From the NCBI RefSeq assembly GCF_018555455.1, contig NZ_JAFEJU010000001.1, positions 62,001 to 126,000 of the forward strand: a stretch of DNA of 64,000 bases. The letters run 5' to 3'. This document shows, piece after piece, positions 7,344 through 15,218 of the stretch. A model generated the notes under the pieces. It saw only the letters and a program-made list of their open reading frames with translations, made no database searches and had not been told where the DNA came from. The position numbers and the translations under genes were made by a program. Source of the stretch: Bifidobacterium colobi (GTDB lineage Bacteria > Actinomycetota > Actinomycetes > Actinomycetales > Bifidobacteriaceae). Position 1 is the stretch's first letter. Each line of letters starts with the position of its first letter.

Positions 7344-9797
7344 TCAGCTGGAGGTCAGGAAGGTTTCATTACCCCGCGTGAAGTCGAGCACGGCACCGGC
7401 CAGCTGTACTTCGTCCGTGAGTTCGGGATCTACTGCGAGCAACTGTTCCGCACGAGCGCGAGCATCGGCAATCATGTCCGCGTCCTTGACCACGCGCAAC
7501 AGTTTCAAGCTGGATTTACCGCCCGACTGCGCGTCGCCCAGCACATCGCCGGCACCACGGAATTCCAAGTCAGCTTGGGCGATTTCAGCACCGTCGAGCG
7601 AATTATGGATGACTTCAAGACGCTGCTCGGCAATCGAGCCGGGTTCGGCGCGGGAGATCAGGAACGCCCACGAATTCGTGCCGCCTCGACCCACGCGCCC
7701 GCGCAACTGATGCAGCTGGGAGAGGCCGTATCGGTCAGCGTCGAAAATCACGATGCAGCTGGCCTGTTTCACGTCCACGCCAACCTCGATCACCGTAGTG
7801 GACACCAGTACCGGCGTCTTGCCGGCTGCGAAGTCGGCCATGACCTGCGTTTTCACGTCATCCTTATCGCGACCGGTCAGCGTGGCGAATTGGATGCCGG
7901 CGAACTGCGGCAGTTTCTGTAGTCTCCCGGCTATCTCCTCCACCGAGTGCAATGGCGGACGCGCTTCGGCCTCGCCATTGTCGTCGTAGGTTTCGTAAGG
8001 ATTATCAATGCCGACGGTGTCGTCATCGCCGCGCTTGCGTTTGCCTGCAGCTGCCGCCGCCTCAGCATCGTCATCAATGCGCGGGCAGACGATGTACGCC
8101 CGCTCCCCCGCGTCGATGCGTGCGCGAATGTGCTGGAACATACGCACCATCGTGGGCGCGTCGGCTTCGTTCACCACCACGGTGCGAATCGGCTTGCGAC
8201 CGCCCGGCAGTTCGGTGAGCCATGAAATATCAAGATCACCGAACCACGTCATGGCAGCGGTTCGCGGAATCGGGGTGGCGGTCATGACCAGCAGGTGCGG
8301 CGTGGTGCCGTCATCGGTTTTGGCGTTGAGGCTTTCACGTTGTTCCACGCCGAACCGATGCTGCTCATCGATCACCACCAACGCCAGATGCGGAGCTTGG
8401 AAGGTTTTGGAGAATGCGGCGTGCGTGGCCACGATGATGCCTGGCTCGCCACTGGCTGCCGCAGCGAGCGCTTTGCGGCGTGCGGCGAGTTTCATGCCGC
8501 CGGTCAAGAGTGTGACCGGCACATGTGGAGTGAGATCGGCCACCATTGCACCAATGGTTTCGGCATGTTGTTCGGCCAGCACCTGGGTCGGGGCCACAAG
8601 CACGGCCTGATAGCCGGCACCAACGGCTTGCAGCATAGCGGCGAGCGCCACCACGGTTTTGCCGGAGCCGACTTCGCCTTGTAGCAGACGCTGCATCGGC
8701 CAGTCGCGGGCAAGATCCGTGGCGATATCGTCGATCACGTGCTGTTGCCCGGCGGTAAGACTGAATGGCAGCGAAGCGATGAACTGGTCACGCAGATGGT
8801 GCGCGCTGCTGCTTGCATGGTCACTGGTGTTGCCAGTTGGCAACGGGCAGGGGTGGGCTGCGGATGTGTGCGCGTGAGAACGGGCTTTCAGGAGTGAAAC
8901 CTGTGCGATGAATGCCTCTTCATATCGCAGGGTTTCGATGGCTTCGTTGAAGCGCGCCCGCGAATCGGGGTCATGGATGGCAAGAAACGCTTCAGCTCGG
9001 TGCATCAGACCTTTGGCAGTACGAATCCGCTCAGGCAGAATATCGGGAATCGTTTGGGCGAGTACGCCGACTGCTGATTGAGTCTCCCCCGGCTGCACTG
9101 CGATGCTGTCGGTAGACGGCGGCACCAGCATGGCTGCTCCTGCGATTCCGGAAGCTTCCGGTGATGTTGAGGTACGCGCACCCATCATCCACAGTAGGTC
9201 CACTATCGTCTCGTGAATATGCTCGGATGAGATGCGCGAACTGGCATGGTAAATCGGACGCGGACGGGTGACGCGCACGAGTGCCTCGTCAATGGAATCA
9301 GCATCATACTTGAGCTTGGCACCGACTGGCTGCGATGCAGCAGCCTGCGCGGGAGGCGCAACGGTCAGGAAATCCGGATGCGTGAATTGCAGTTGGCCCA
9401 TGTATTCGCTCGGTGTGCCGGACACCACTAACACCGGACTGGACTTGAGCCGCATGCTCACCCAGTCAATATAGTTTTTGCGACCGCCGAAGAACGTGAG
9501 CTGCGCCGTGCCACCCGGCAGGTTGCGGGTTCGGGCGAAATCGGCATCATCCACCGTGGCAATCACGCGCAGCATGCGGCCGGGCACCACGCGCACATCG
9601 CGCACCGTGGCTACGAATGCCATCTGCTGGCCAAGTTGTGCTTGACGGATGGTGGTCAGCGGCACCGGATCGGTGACGCGGAAAGGATAGTAGGTCAGCG
9701 CCTCACCCACTGTGGTGACGCCCAACGATTTGAGCGCGGACACACGTCGCTTATTGGTAATCAGCGATCCCAGTGCGGTGCTCAACGTAATGCTCAT
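7344..9797 (-). CDS. recG: ATP-dependent DNA helicase RecG
   Basis: 817 residues, longer than E. coli RecG (693). The N-terminal wedge/OB region (ALGSLITNKRRVSALKSLGV, TVRDVRVVPGR) is followed by a superfamily 2 helicase core. That core has Walker A GEVGSGKT at 374-381, VVIDEQHRFGVEQR (motif II), MTATPIPRTAAMTWFGDLD (motif III) and HQLRGRVGRGGTNSWAFL (motif VI). Extra length comes from a linker near residues 205-245 and an acidic, Ala/Lys-rich insertion in the second helicase lobe (DDDAEAAAAAGKRKRGDDD). The role is branch migration and fork regression in DNA repair. It follows rpmB but is separated from it by a terminator. Confidence 0.95.
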   Translation of the reverse strand: MSITLSTALGSLITNKRRVSALKSLGVTTVGEALTYYPFRVTDPVPLTTIRQAQLGQQMAFVATVRDVRVVPGRMLRVIATVDDADFARTRNLPGGTAQLTFFGGRKNYIDWVSMRLKSSPVLVVSGTPSEYMGQLQFTHPDFLTVAPPAQAAASQPVGAKLKYDADSIDEALVRVTRPRPIYHASSRISSEHIHETIVDLLWMMGARTSTSPEASGIAGAAMLVPPSTDSIAVQPGETQSAVGVLAQTIPDILPERIRTAKGLMHRAEAFLAIHDPDSRARFNEAIETLRYEEAFIAQVSLLKARSHAHTSAAHPCPLPTGNTSDHASSSAHHLRDQFIASLPFSLTAGQQHVIDDIATDLARDWPMQRLLQGEVGSGKTVVALAAMLQAVGAGYQAVLVAPTQVLAEQHAETIGAMVADLTPHVPVTLLTGGMKLAARRKALAAAASGEPGIIVATHAAFSKTFQAPHLALVVIDEQHRFGVEQRESLNAKTDDGTTPHLLVMTATPIPRTAAMTWFGDLDISWLTELPGGRKPIRTVVVNEADAPTMVRMFQHIRARIDAGERAYIVCPRIDDDAEAAAAAGKRKRGDDDTVGIDNPYETYDDNGEAEARPPLHSVEEIAGRLQKLPQFAGIQFATLTGRDKDDVKTQVMADFAAGKTPVLVSTTVIEVGVDVKQASCIVIFDADRYGLSQLHQLRGRVGRGGTNSWAFLISRAEPGSIAEQRLEVIHNSLDGAEIAQADLEFRGAGDVLGDAQSGGKSSLKLLRVVKDADMIADARARAEQLLAVDPELTDEVQLAGAVLDFTRGNETFLTSS

Positions 9798-9813
9798 AGC
9801 TGCCTATTCTATA

Positions 9814-9853
9814 AAAAATAAAACCCGCTCAGCCGAAGCTAAGCGGGTTTTAT
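9814..9853 (-). terminator. Intrinsic terminator downstream of rpmB
   Basis: Stem AAAACCCGCT / AGCGGGTTTT with an inner AGC/GCT pairing. On the minus strand it is followed by TTTTATTTTTTAT. It lies between rpmB and recG and would stop rpmB transcripts. Confidence 0.85.
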
Positions 9854-9870
9854 GTACGCTAATACGCGAC

Positions 9871-10065
9871 TCACGCGGCCACACGCTGAACCTTGCCAGC
9901 CTTGAGGCATTTGCCGCACACGCGCAGGCGAACGTTCTCGCCATCAATCGTGGTGCGCACAGGCTGCAGGTTCGGGCGGAAGCTACGCTTGATACGACGG
10001 TGCGAATGGGAAACGGTGTAACCGGTCTGCGGTCCCTTGCCGCACACTGCGCAACGAGCTGCCAT
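9871..10065 (-). CDS. rpmB: 50S ribosomal protein L28
   Basis: 64 residues from ATG at 10065 ([20 protein letters not shown]). CxxC pairs CAVC and CGKC and the basic core [18 protein letters not shown] match zinc-type L28. An in-frame extension upstream to 10197 has no homology signal and is rejected. AAGGGAG precedes the start. It is a component of the large ribosomal subunit. It is monocistronic, with its own promoter and terminator. Confidence 0.95.
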   Translation of the reverse strand: MAARCAVCGKGPQTGYTVSHSHRRIKRSFRPNLQPVRTTIDGENVRLRVCGKCLKAGKVQRVAA

Positions 10066-10152
10066 GATGGACTCCCTTAAACCTTGATGTTTCAAGTCTT
10101 TCACGTACTCAGCCGCCGGTTTTGCCCGACATGCCGAACACACAACTTCACA

Positions 10153-10181
10153 AATATATAGCCCAATACCGACAACCGCAA
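10153..10181 (-). promoter_or_regulatory. Candidate rpmB promoter
   Basis: On the minus strand TTGCGG (10176-10181) is followed after 17 bp by TATATT (10153-10158), about 90 bp before the rpmB start. Confidence 0.5.
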
Positions 10182-10278
10182 CCCTTGCGTGTATCATGCC
10201 GCGGCACCGTCGACTTGAGCACTGTGGGCGAGTCTAGCGGAAGGCCTTGAAATTCGATACAACTCGCCGCCGCGTCTA

Positions 10279-10307
10279 TTGACCGTTCCAGCAAACTCCC
10301 ATATAAC
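10279..10307 (+). promoter_or_regulatory. Candidate promoter of the PfkB-family gene
   Basis: TTGACC (10279-10284), a 17-bp spacer and TATAAC (10302-10307). Initiation near 10314 would leave a leader of about 130 nt before the ATG at 10444. Confidence 0.55.
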
Positions 10308-10443
10308 ATCGATATATAAGAGACCTAAGGGAGCGAAGGGGCTCTCCCGCGGCACATGCGGTGGGCGATACGAGGCGAGTCATCATGGCTCCACTTCCGC
10401 CCAAGCCACAGTCGCGGCAAACCGGCAAGCGAAGGAGGCTGTC

Positions 10444-11460
10444 ATGTTGGATCTCAGACGAGGAATCGGCACGCATCAACCCAGTGTGATTTCACTCGGC
10501 CAGGTGTGGGTAGACATCATGATGAACGTGGATTCGGTGCCACCACAGGGCGGATTCGCCGTGGCGGATCACCCCAAGCCTTCCATCGGCGGCAGCTATC
10601 GCGTGCTCGAAGCGGTAAGCCGCATGGGCGTGGATGCCGAGCATGCCGGCGTTCTCGGCAACGGCCTATGGGCCAACTTCATCCGGCAATCGTTCCAAGA
10701 TAACGGCATTACGCATATCGGTCAGGATCGATTGGACGAAGACTCAGGCTTCCGCGTGGTGCTGAATTCAGGCGACCCGAAGAAAACATTCATCGCCTCC
10801 TATGGCGCAGAAGCGCACGGCGACACCAACACTTTTATCATGTTGGAACCGCAAAACCATGACGTGGTGCATATCAGCGGCAATACGCTGATGGATCATA
10901 CGGCGGCTGGCGTCGATGAATTCCTGCTGCGTGCCGGCACCGATCCGGCCAAGCGTGACTACGCGCTGGTGATCAACCCCACCAATACGCTGCGTCTGGT
11001 CAATGACCATATGCTTGAGGATCTGGTGCTCGCTCGCCCGATCTGGTCGTGCAACCGTCAGGAAGCCATGACCCTGGCCGAGCGACTGGGTGCACCGATC
11101 GACGACAGTAAGGTGACCATCGGCGGCGGCCTCGATGACTTCATGCATCAGCTCTGTGATGGGCTCGGTGCCACATTGCGCGCTCCATTGGTAGTGCGCG
11201 TGGGCTCCTTGGGCGCTTGGGTGCGCGAACCGGGCGGCGAAACGATGCATATCCCAGGCTTCCCCACCAAGGCCGTGCATACGCGTTCCGCAGGCGGATG
11301 CCATACCGGCGTGATGTGCGCGATGCTGGCCGAGGGCCGGGGCCTGCCCGAAGCGGTCAAGATTGCGAACGCCGCCACGTCCATCGCCATCTCCCGCAGC
11401 CGCAACGGCATTCCGCAGTGCCCGGACTACGACGAGGCACTGGCGCTACTCAAGAGCTGA
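10444..11460 (+). CDS. PfkB/ribokinase-fold protein with degenerate catalytic motif
   Basis: 338 residues. AAGGAGG directly upstream fixes the ATG at 10444. The overall fold signature is PfkB: ISLGQVWVDIMMNVDSVPPQGG at the start, GGSYRVLEAVSRMGVDAEHAG for the sugar-binding edge, and IWSCNRQEAMTLAERLGAP mid-protein. Two defining motifs are altered. The N-terminal GGxxxN element lacks its Asn. The C-terminal GAGD motif reads SAGGCHTGV, so the catalytic Asp is replaced. This may be a non-kinase sugar-binding protein or a kinase with altered chemistry. The gene stands alone, followed by a bidirectional hairpin shared with the converging VOC gene. Confidence 0.8.
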   Translation: MLDLRRGIGTHQPSVISLGQVWVDIMMNVDSVPPQGGFAVADHPKPSIGGSYRVLEAVSRMGVDAEHAGVLGNGLWANFIRQSFQDNGITHIGQDRLDEDSGFRVVLNSGDPKKTFIASYGAEAHGDTNTFIMLEPQNHDVVHISGNTLMDHTAAGVDEFLLRAGTDPAKRDYALVINPTNTLRLVNDHMLEDLVLARPIWSCNRQEAMTLAERLGAPIDDSKVTIGGGLDDFMHQLCDGLGATLRAPLVVRVGSLGAWVREPGGETMHIPGFPTKAVHTRSAGGCHTGVMCAMLAEGRGLPEAVKIANAATSIAISRSRNGIPQCPDYDEALALLKS

Positions 11461-11503
11461 TGCAGTAACCCAGCGCAGCAATCCAGCGCAATAATCACAT
11501 GCA

Positions 11504-11555
11504 ATAGGCCGGTTTGGCGGCGATGATTCACAGCATCGCCACCACACCGGCCTAT
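11504..11555. terminator. Two-tier hairpin between convergent genes
   Basis: Outer arms ATAGGCCGGT and ACCGGCCTAT enclose an inner GGCGATG / CATCGCC stem. It lies between the stops of the PfkB-family and VOC genes and can serve both, although the U-tract is weak. Confidence 0.6.
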
Positions 11556-11584
11556 CAATGTTTCAGCTCGGCAGTATGAATTAA

Positions 11585-11950
11585 TTACTGCAGGCAGGCT
11601 TCGATATTGTTGCCATCCGGGTCATGAATGAACGCGGCGTAATACGTCGGCCCATAGTTCGGGCGAGGACCAGGCTGGCCGTTATCTGTGCCGCCAGCAG
11701 CCAGACCGGCCGCATGGAACGCTTTAATCGCATCCTCATCGGCGGCGCGGAAGGCCAGATGGGTGGGCACCACCGGGTTGCCATCCTTCGGAGATTCCAG
11801 CCAAACGCTGTCTCCGTCCTTTTCGTTGGCGAAGCACACGGCACCCGGGAAATCATGCTTCTTCACATATCCCAGCGGAGCCAGCAACTGCTCATAGAAC
11901 GCAGCACGCTCGTTGGCATCCTTCACAAACAATCCAACATGATCAATCAT
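11585..11950 (-). CDS. VOC superfamily (glyoxalase/bleomycin-resistance fold) protein
   Basis: 121 residues, one VOC domain. It starts MIDHVGLFVKDANERAAFYE with the first metal-ligand His, has THLAFRAADEDAIKAFHAAG in the middle, and ends YYAAFIHDPDGNNIEACLQ with the closing Glu. AAGGAGG lies upstream. The family includes lactoylglutathione lyase-like enzymes and small-molecule binding proteins. This short form is usually annotated only as a lactoylglutathione lyase family protein. No neighbour suggests a substrate. Confidence 0.85.
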   Translation of the reverse strand: MIDHVGLFVKDANERAAFYEQLLAPLGYVKKHDFPGAVCFANEKDGDSVWLESPKDGNPVVPTHLAFRAADEDAIKAFHAAGLAAGGTDNGQPGPRPNYGPTYYAAFIHDPDGNNIEACLQ

Positions 11951-12066
11951 GACAGCCTCCTTAAGTCCGACTGACTGACGATAGGCAGAACCACATCGAT
12001 TCCGCTATCCCCAGTGTAGTGGCAGCAGCATGGTCAGATAGAAGAATTAATAAAGACCCGCCAAGC

Positions 12067-12660
12067 CTAATAGTGCTTACCACGCAAGCCGTAAGGATCA
12101 TAAGTGCTGGCTTCGTTGCGTTTACTCATCCGTTCGCGTCGCTCTTTGCGAATCTCCTCAAGCATTTCTCGGTTCAGATTCCGCAAGTCTCGTATTCGAT
12201 GATTAACAGTCTCTTTATCCTCACTGTTCCAAGGCTGCTCAAGCAAAATAACCTCCATTAGTCGAATTGCCCCAGCAACAATTCCAACAACTGCAACAAC
12301 AATCACATCGTTGTACAGCAAAACCATTGGCCATGGCAAAGCGAACGGAAGCAGCATCTTAACAAGGGTCACCAGCCACGGAGTCAGAGGAGAGATCCGA
12401 TCCGAAGCCCGCACCAACACATAGTCAACAGCTGCGTCAATTAGAGATACAGCAGCCCATACAGCCGACAACAGCATAGCTAAGTCACCAGTATTGAACG
12501 CGACATGCACGATAAATCGAAGGCTCACCCACGCAATCAGCAAACTAATCGGGAAAGAAACTATTCCGTGCAGCAACAAATGTCCACCAGCTATCGGGCC
12601 GAAGCGCGGCCTAGGGAAATCCGATTGGCCGTTATCCACAGGTCTCATAGTATGAACCAT
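12067..12660 (-). CDS. Hypothetical membrane protein linked to the Fic module
   Basis: 197 residues, not recognised. Three or four hydrophobic segments are visible (about residues 28-55, 58-85, 100-140). They are followed by a charged cytoplasmic tail rich in Arg, Glu and Asn, with NLNREMLEEIRKERRERMSK predicted helical or coiled-coil. It begins 18 bp after fic in the same direction, which suggests co-transcription. Only a run of A precedes the ATG, with no clear ribosome binding site, so expression may be low or depend on fic translation. The base composition here is more AT-rich than the flanking genes, as across the whole Fic region, which suggests acquisition. Confidence 0.65.
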   Translation of the reverse strand: MVHTMRPVDNGQSDFPRPRFGPIAGGHLLLHGIVSFPISLLIAWVSLRFIVHVAFNTGDLAMLLSAVWAAVSLIDAAVDYVLVRASDRISPLTPWLVTLVKMLLPFALPWPMVLLYNDVIVVAVVGIVAGAIRLMEVILLEQPWNSEDKETVNHRIRDLRNLNREMLEEIRKERRERMSKRNEASTYDPYGLRGKHY

Positions 12661-12678
12661 TTTTTTTGACTGTATGCG

Positions 12679-13425
12679 CTAATTGGTCATGCGTCGATAG
12701 ACGTCACGTTTAAGTTCTTCATTGATTTCCGATTCAGTGAGCTTGCGGTAAATATTCGGAATGGTGACGTATCCGATATCCTGCAGGTGAGTAGTGATGT
12801 TATCCGAGGACCTTGATTCATACTCATCTGGAGTACATACGATTTTCGAGAACATGGAGATCAACGCCGATTCATCAGCTGAATCACGAGCGATTTGCGA
12901 TGCCCTGTCATTTTCCTGCTTGGTGATTCTGCTCCAGTCGAGCCGCCATCCTGCGTCGCGGGCTATAAGATCCCAAAATATACGCTGAGTACGCCCATTG
13001 CCTTCGCGGAACGGGTGGAGGATATTGAAGTTATCGTAATTGGCGCTGAGTCGGTTAATAAAAGTTACGCGATCCATGCCACGCAGTAAATGGTCTCCCC
13101 TGAGTACTCGCTCGGAATACTGAACACCCATATCAAACACCGCTAGCGGTTGAAAAACCTGCCCAGTTCCTTTGGCGATATCAACTGTTCTGATTTGCCC
13201 TGCCCAGTCATAAACGTCTTGGAATAACTGATAATGAATCCATTGCAGCTGCTTCAATGTCCCTTGTGCTTCAGGCTGATTCGTCCGTAGCTCCAATGCC
13301 CTAACGGAGACGAAGTCGTTTTCTGCCGCTTCAAGATCTTTTGCGGTTGTGGCTCCAACCAGATTACGTAGAACGTCAGTTCCCGGAATCAAGTACGGAT
13401 CTGGCGCATCAGGCAGTCCAATCAT
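12679..13425 (-). CDS. fic: Fic-domain protein (AMPylating toxin of a toxin-antitoxin pair)
   Basis: 248 residues. The canonical Fic motif HPFREGNGR is at 137-145, with the catalytic His at 137 and the phosphate-binding GNGR loop. The preceding helix and flap are LRTNQPEAQGTLKQLQWIHY and GQIRTVDIAKGTGQVF. Fic enzymes transfer AMP (or another nucleotide part) to target proteins; bacterial class I toxins often modify topoisomerases. No inhibitory [S/T]xxxE[G/N] helix is seen within this protein. The 59-residue gene overlapping its start carries one, making this a class I arrangement. Start and stop overlap as ATGA, implying translational coupling. Confidence 0.9.
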   Translation of the reverse strand: MIGLPDAPDPYLIPGTDVLRNLVGATTAKDLEAAENDFVSVRALELRTNQPEAQGTLKQLQWIHYQLFQDVYDWAGQIRTVDIAKGTGQVFQPLAVFDMGVQYSERVLRGDHLLRGMDRVTFINRLSANYDNFNILHPFREGNGRTQRIFWDLIARDAGWRLDWSRITKQENDRASQIARDSADESALISMFSKIVCTPDEYESRSSDNITTHLQDIGYVTIPNIYRKLTESEINEELKRDVYRRMTN

Positions 13426-13601
13426 ACGGCCTCTAGTCCGTAACGACGACGTGTGCGATTTAGCAACTCACGTACATCGATTTTCTCTTCAATATAGTCA
13501 CGAGCATCGGAGAGGAATGCGGCCGTGACATCGCCACCTTCCATATGTGCAGAATGGATGACTTCGGCCACGCCGATTGCACGCGATTCTCGCTCCGTCA
13601 T
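13422..13601 (-). CDS. VbhA-like antitoxin of the Fic toxin
   Basis: A 59-residue frame (MTERESRAIGVAEVIHSAHM start). It holds SAHMEG at residues 17-22, which matches the [S/T]xxxE[G/N] inhibitory motif of Fic antitoxins; E21 would occupy the ATP gamma-phosphate site. The rest is predicted alpha-helical and ends with a basic segment (NRTRRRYG). Its stop overlaps the fic start by four bases. Family knowledge says the antitoxin helix docks on the Fic core and blocks ATP binding. A possible -10 and a palindrome lie just upstream. Confidence is high because motif, size, order and overlap all agree. Confidence 0.85.
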   Translation of the reverse strand: MTERESRAIGVAEVIHSAHMEGGDVTAAFLSDARDYIEEKIDVRELLNRTRRRYGLEAV

Positions 13602-13623
13602 TGCGCCCCCCTAATCCCTAAGA

Positions 13624-13642
13624 CAATCTACGATTGATTATA
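13624..13642 (-). promoter_or_regulatory. Candidate promoter -10 and operator of the antitoxin-fic operon
   Basis: On the minus strand TATAAT is at 13637-13642, immediately followed by the perfect inverted repeat CAATC-TAC-GATTG (13624-13636). This is 23 bp before the antitoxin start. No good -35 is seen. Placement between -10 and start fits autorepression. Confidence 0.45.
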
Positions 13643-13654
13643 CAAAGTCTTCTA

Positions 13655-13684
13655 TGCACGGAAATCGTTGGATATCCGTGCATC
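13655..13684 (-). terminator. Hairpin after the MFS transporter gene
   Basis: Arms ATGCACGGA and TCCGTGCAT with a 12-nt loop, 14 bp past the MFS stop. The following minus-strand sequence is only moderately T-rich. Confidence 0.45.
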
Positions 13685-13697
13685 TCCTCAAGTGTGG

Positions 13698-14993
13698 TTA
13701 TTCCTCCGTTTTGGTCGGATCCTTTTGGAGGAAGAGGAAGACAAGGGCGACGACCAGGAGGATGGCAATGGAAAGCACGCCGAAGCTGGCGTTGCCGGTC
13801 AACGACGTGGTGGTGGCGACCAGGAACGTGCCGAGAATCGAGGCGGTTTTGCCGAAGATATCGTAGAAGCCGTAGTACTCGTTGGCATGATCCTTCGGGA
13901 TGATCTTGCCGTAGTAGGACCTAGAGAGCGCCTGGATGCCACCCTGGAACATGCCGACCAAGATCGCCAGAATCCAGAATTCGACTGCGGACTTCAGGAA
14001 GAACGTGGCGAAGAACACGATGCCCATGTATGCCACCACGGCGGCGGTGATCATCGGCTTGCAGCCGAAACGACCGGCCAAGCGGCCGTACAGAATTGCG
14101 CACGGGAAGGCCACGAACTGCGTGACCAGCAGAGCCACCACCAGCTGGGTGGAGTCGATGCCGAGCTGCGTGCCGTAGGAGGTGCTCATCGAAATCACCG
14201 TGTTCACGGCGTCGATGTAGAAGAAGAACGCGATCATGAACATCCACAGCGGCTTGTTCTTGACAATCTTGCCGAACGTGGAGCCTAGCTCGGTGAACGT
14301 GCCACGAATCGCCTCACGCGCATGGTCGCGGGTGGCGCGGTAGTGCACCTGGCGGTAGCTGGTGATCAGCGGGATCGTGAACGCCACCCACCAGATCGCG
14401 GTGATTACGAAGCTCGCGCGCGTGCAGGCCACGGTGGACCAGTCGAACAGTGCCGGCCCGCCGAAAATCAATGCGATGCACACGATGAACGGCACCGTGG
14501 AACCCACGTAACCCCAGCCGTACCCATGCGACGACACCTTATCCATACGATCATTGGTAGTGGTATCGATGAGCATCGAATCATAGAAGGTCAGCGAACC
14601 ATTCAAGCCAATCGTGGCGAGCACATAGATAATCAGGAATGGCAGCCAGGTCAGCGGCAGCGCCATTGCGCAGCACATCACTACGCCAGTGCCGAAGAAG
14701 CCGAGGAAGAACTTGATTTTCATGCCCTGCACGTCGGCGATGGAGCCAAGCAGCGGCATGAGCAGGGCTATGATCAGCGAGGCGATGGTCTGCGCATAAC
14801 CCCAGGCGGATACGATGTTGCCGTCCGCAGGCATCAGCGACTTCGCATAAATAGGAATGACTGCCGTGGAGAGCAGCACGAACGCCGAATTGCCGACGTC
14901 ATAGATAATCCACTTCTTTTCGCGGGCAGACAGTTTGCCGCTTGCGTTGTTGGTGCCGTTCACCGGTTGTACCGCAGTGCTGGCAGCGCTCAT
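13698..14993 (-). CDS. MFS transporter, UMF1/Atg22-like
   Basis: 431 residues from ATG at 14993, which has GAGGAG upstream; an upstream in-frame ATG at 15083 lacks one. About 12 hydrophobic helices are visible. The N-terminal segment KKWIIYDVGNSAFVLLSTAV resembles the vacuole effluxer Atg22-like/UMF1 family (YDxGNSAF). The first inter-helix loop reads PLLGSIADVQGMKIKFFLGF. The family is linked to efflux of amino acids or other small solutes, but bacterial members are poorly characterised. It is transcribed towards the Fic operon and divergently from the amino acid permease. Substrate unknown. Confidence 0.85.
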   Translation of the reverse strand: MSAASTAVQPVNGTNNASGKLSAREKKWIIYDVGNSAFVLLSTAVIPIYAKSLMPADGNIVSAWGYAQTIASLIIALLMPLLGSIADVQGMKIKFFLGFFGTGVVMCCAMALPLTWLPFLIIYVLATIGLNGSLTFYDSMLIDTTTNDRMDKVSSHGYGWGYVGSTVPFIVCIALIFGGPALFDWSTVACTRASFVITAIWWVAFTIPLITSYRQVHYRATRDHAREAIRGTFTELGSTFGKIVKNKPLWMFMIAFFFYIDAVNTVISMSTSYGTQLGIDSTQLVVALLVTQFVAFPCAILYGRLAGRFGCKPMITAAVVAYMGIVFFATFFLKSAVEFWILAILVGMFQGGIQALSRSYYGKIIPKDHANEYYGFYDIFGKTASILGTFLVATTTSLTGNASFGVLSIAILLVVALVFLFLQKDPTKTEE

Positions 14994-15218
14994 AGCTATA
15001 CTCCTCGTACGTTTTGACTCAATCCATCGTAAAAGCGAAGTATGCCGGTGCAATACCGTTTTAGTTGAACGGAATATGAACAATCCTGATTGATGGACCT
15101 GCCGCCACGGCCTTGCACAACCTACCCGCCACCCATGCGTAGCCCCGTCAGCGTATACTATTCCGGGCTCTCTTCGGAGGGCTTATGTACGGAACGCACG
15201 CATGTCAGAGAGAGCAAC

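Larger units (their letters stand above)
10066..10443. other. Divergent intergenic region between rpmB and the PfkB-family gene
   Basis: 378 bp without a credible gene. It holds a promoter reading into rpmB and another reading towards the PfkB-family gene, described separately. Nothing else structured was seen. Confidence 0.6.

Noticed and set aside
9871..10197. A longer L28 starting at 10197.
   Set aside because: The extra 44 residues have no L28 similarity, and the ATG at 10065 has a good ribosome binding site.
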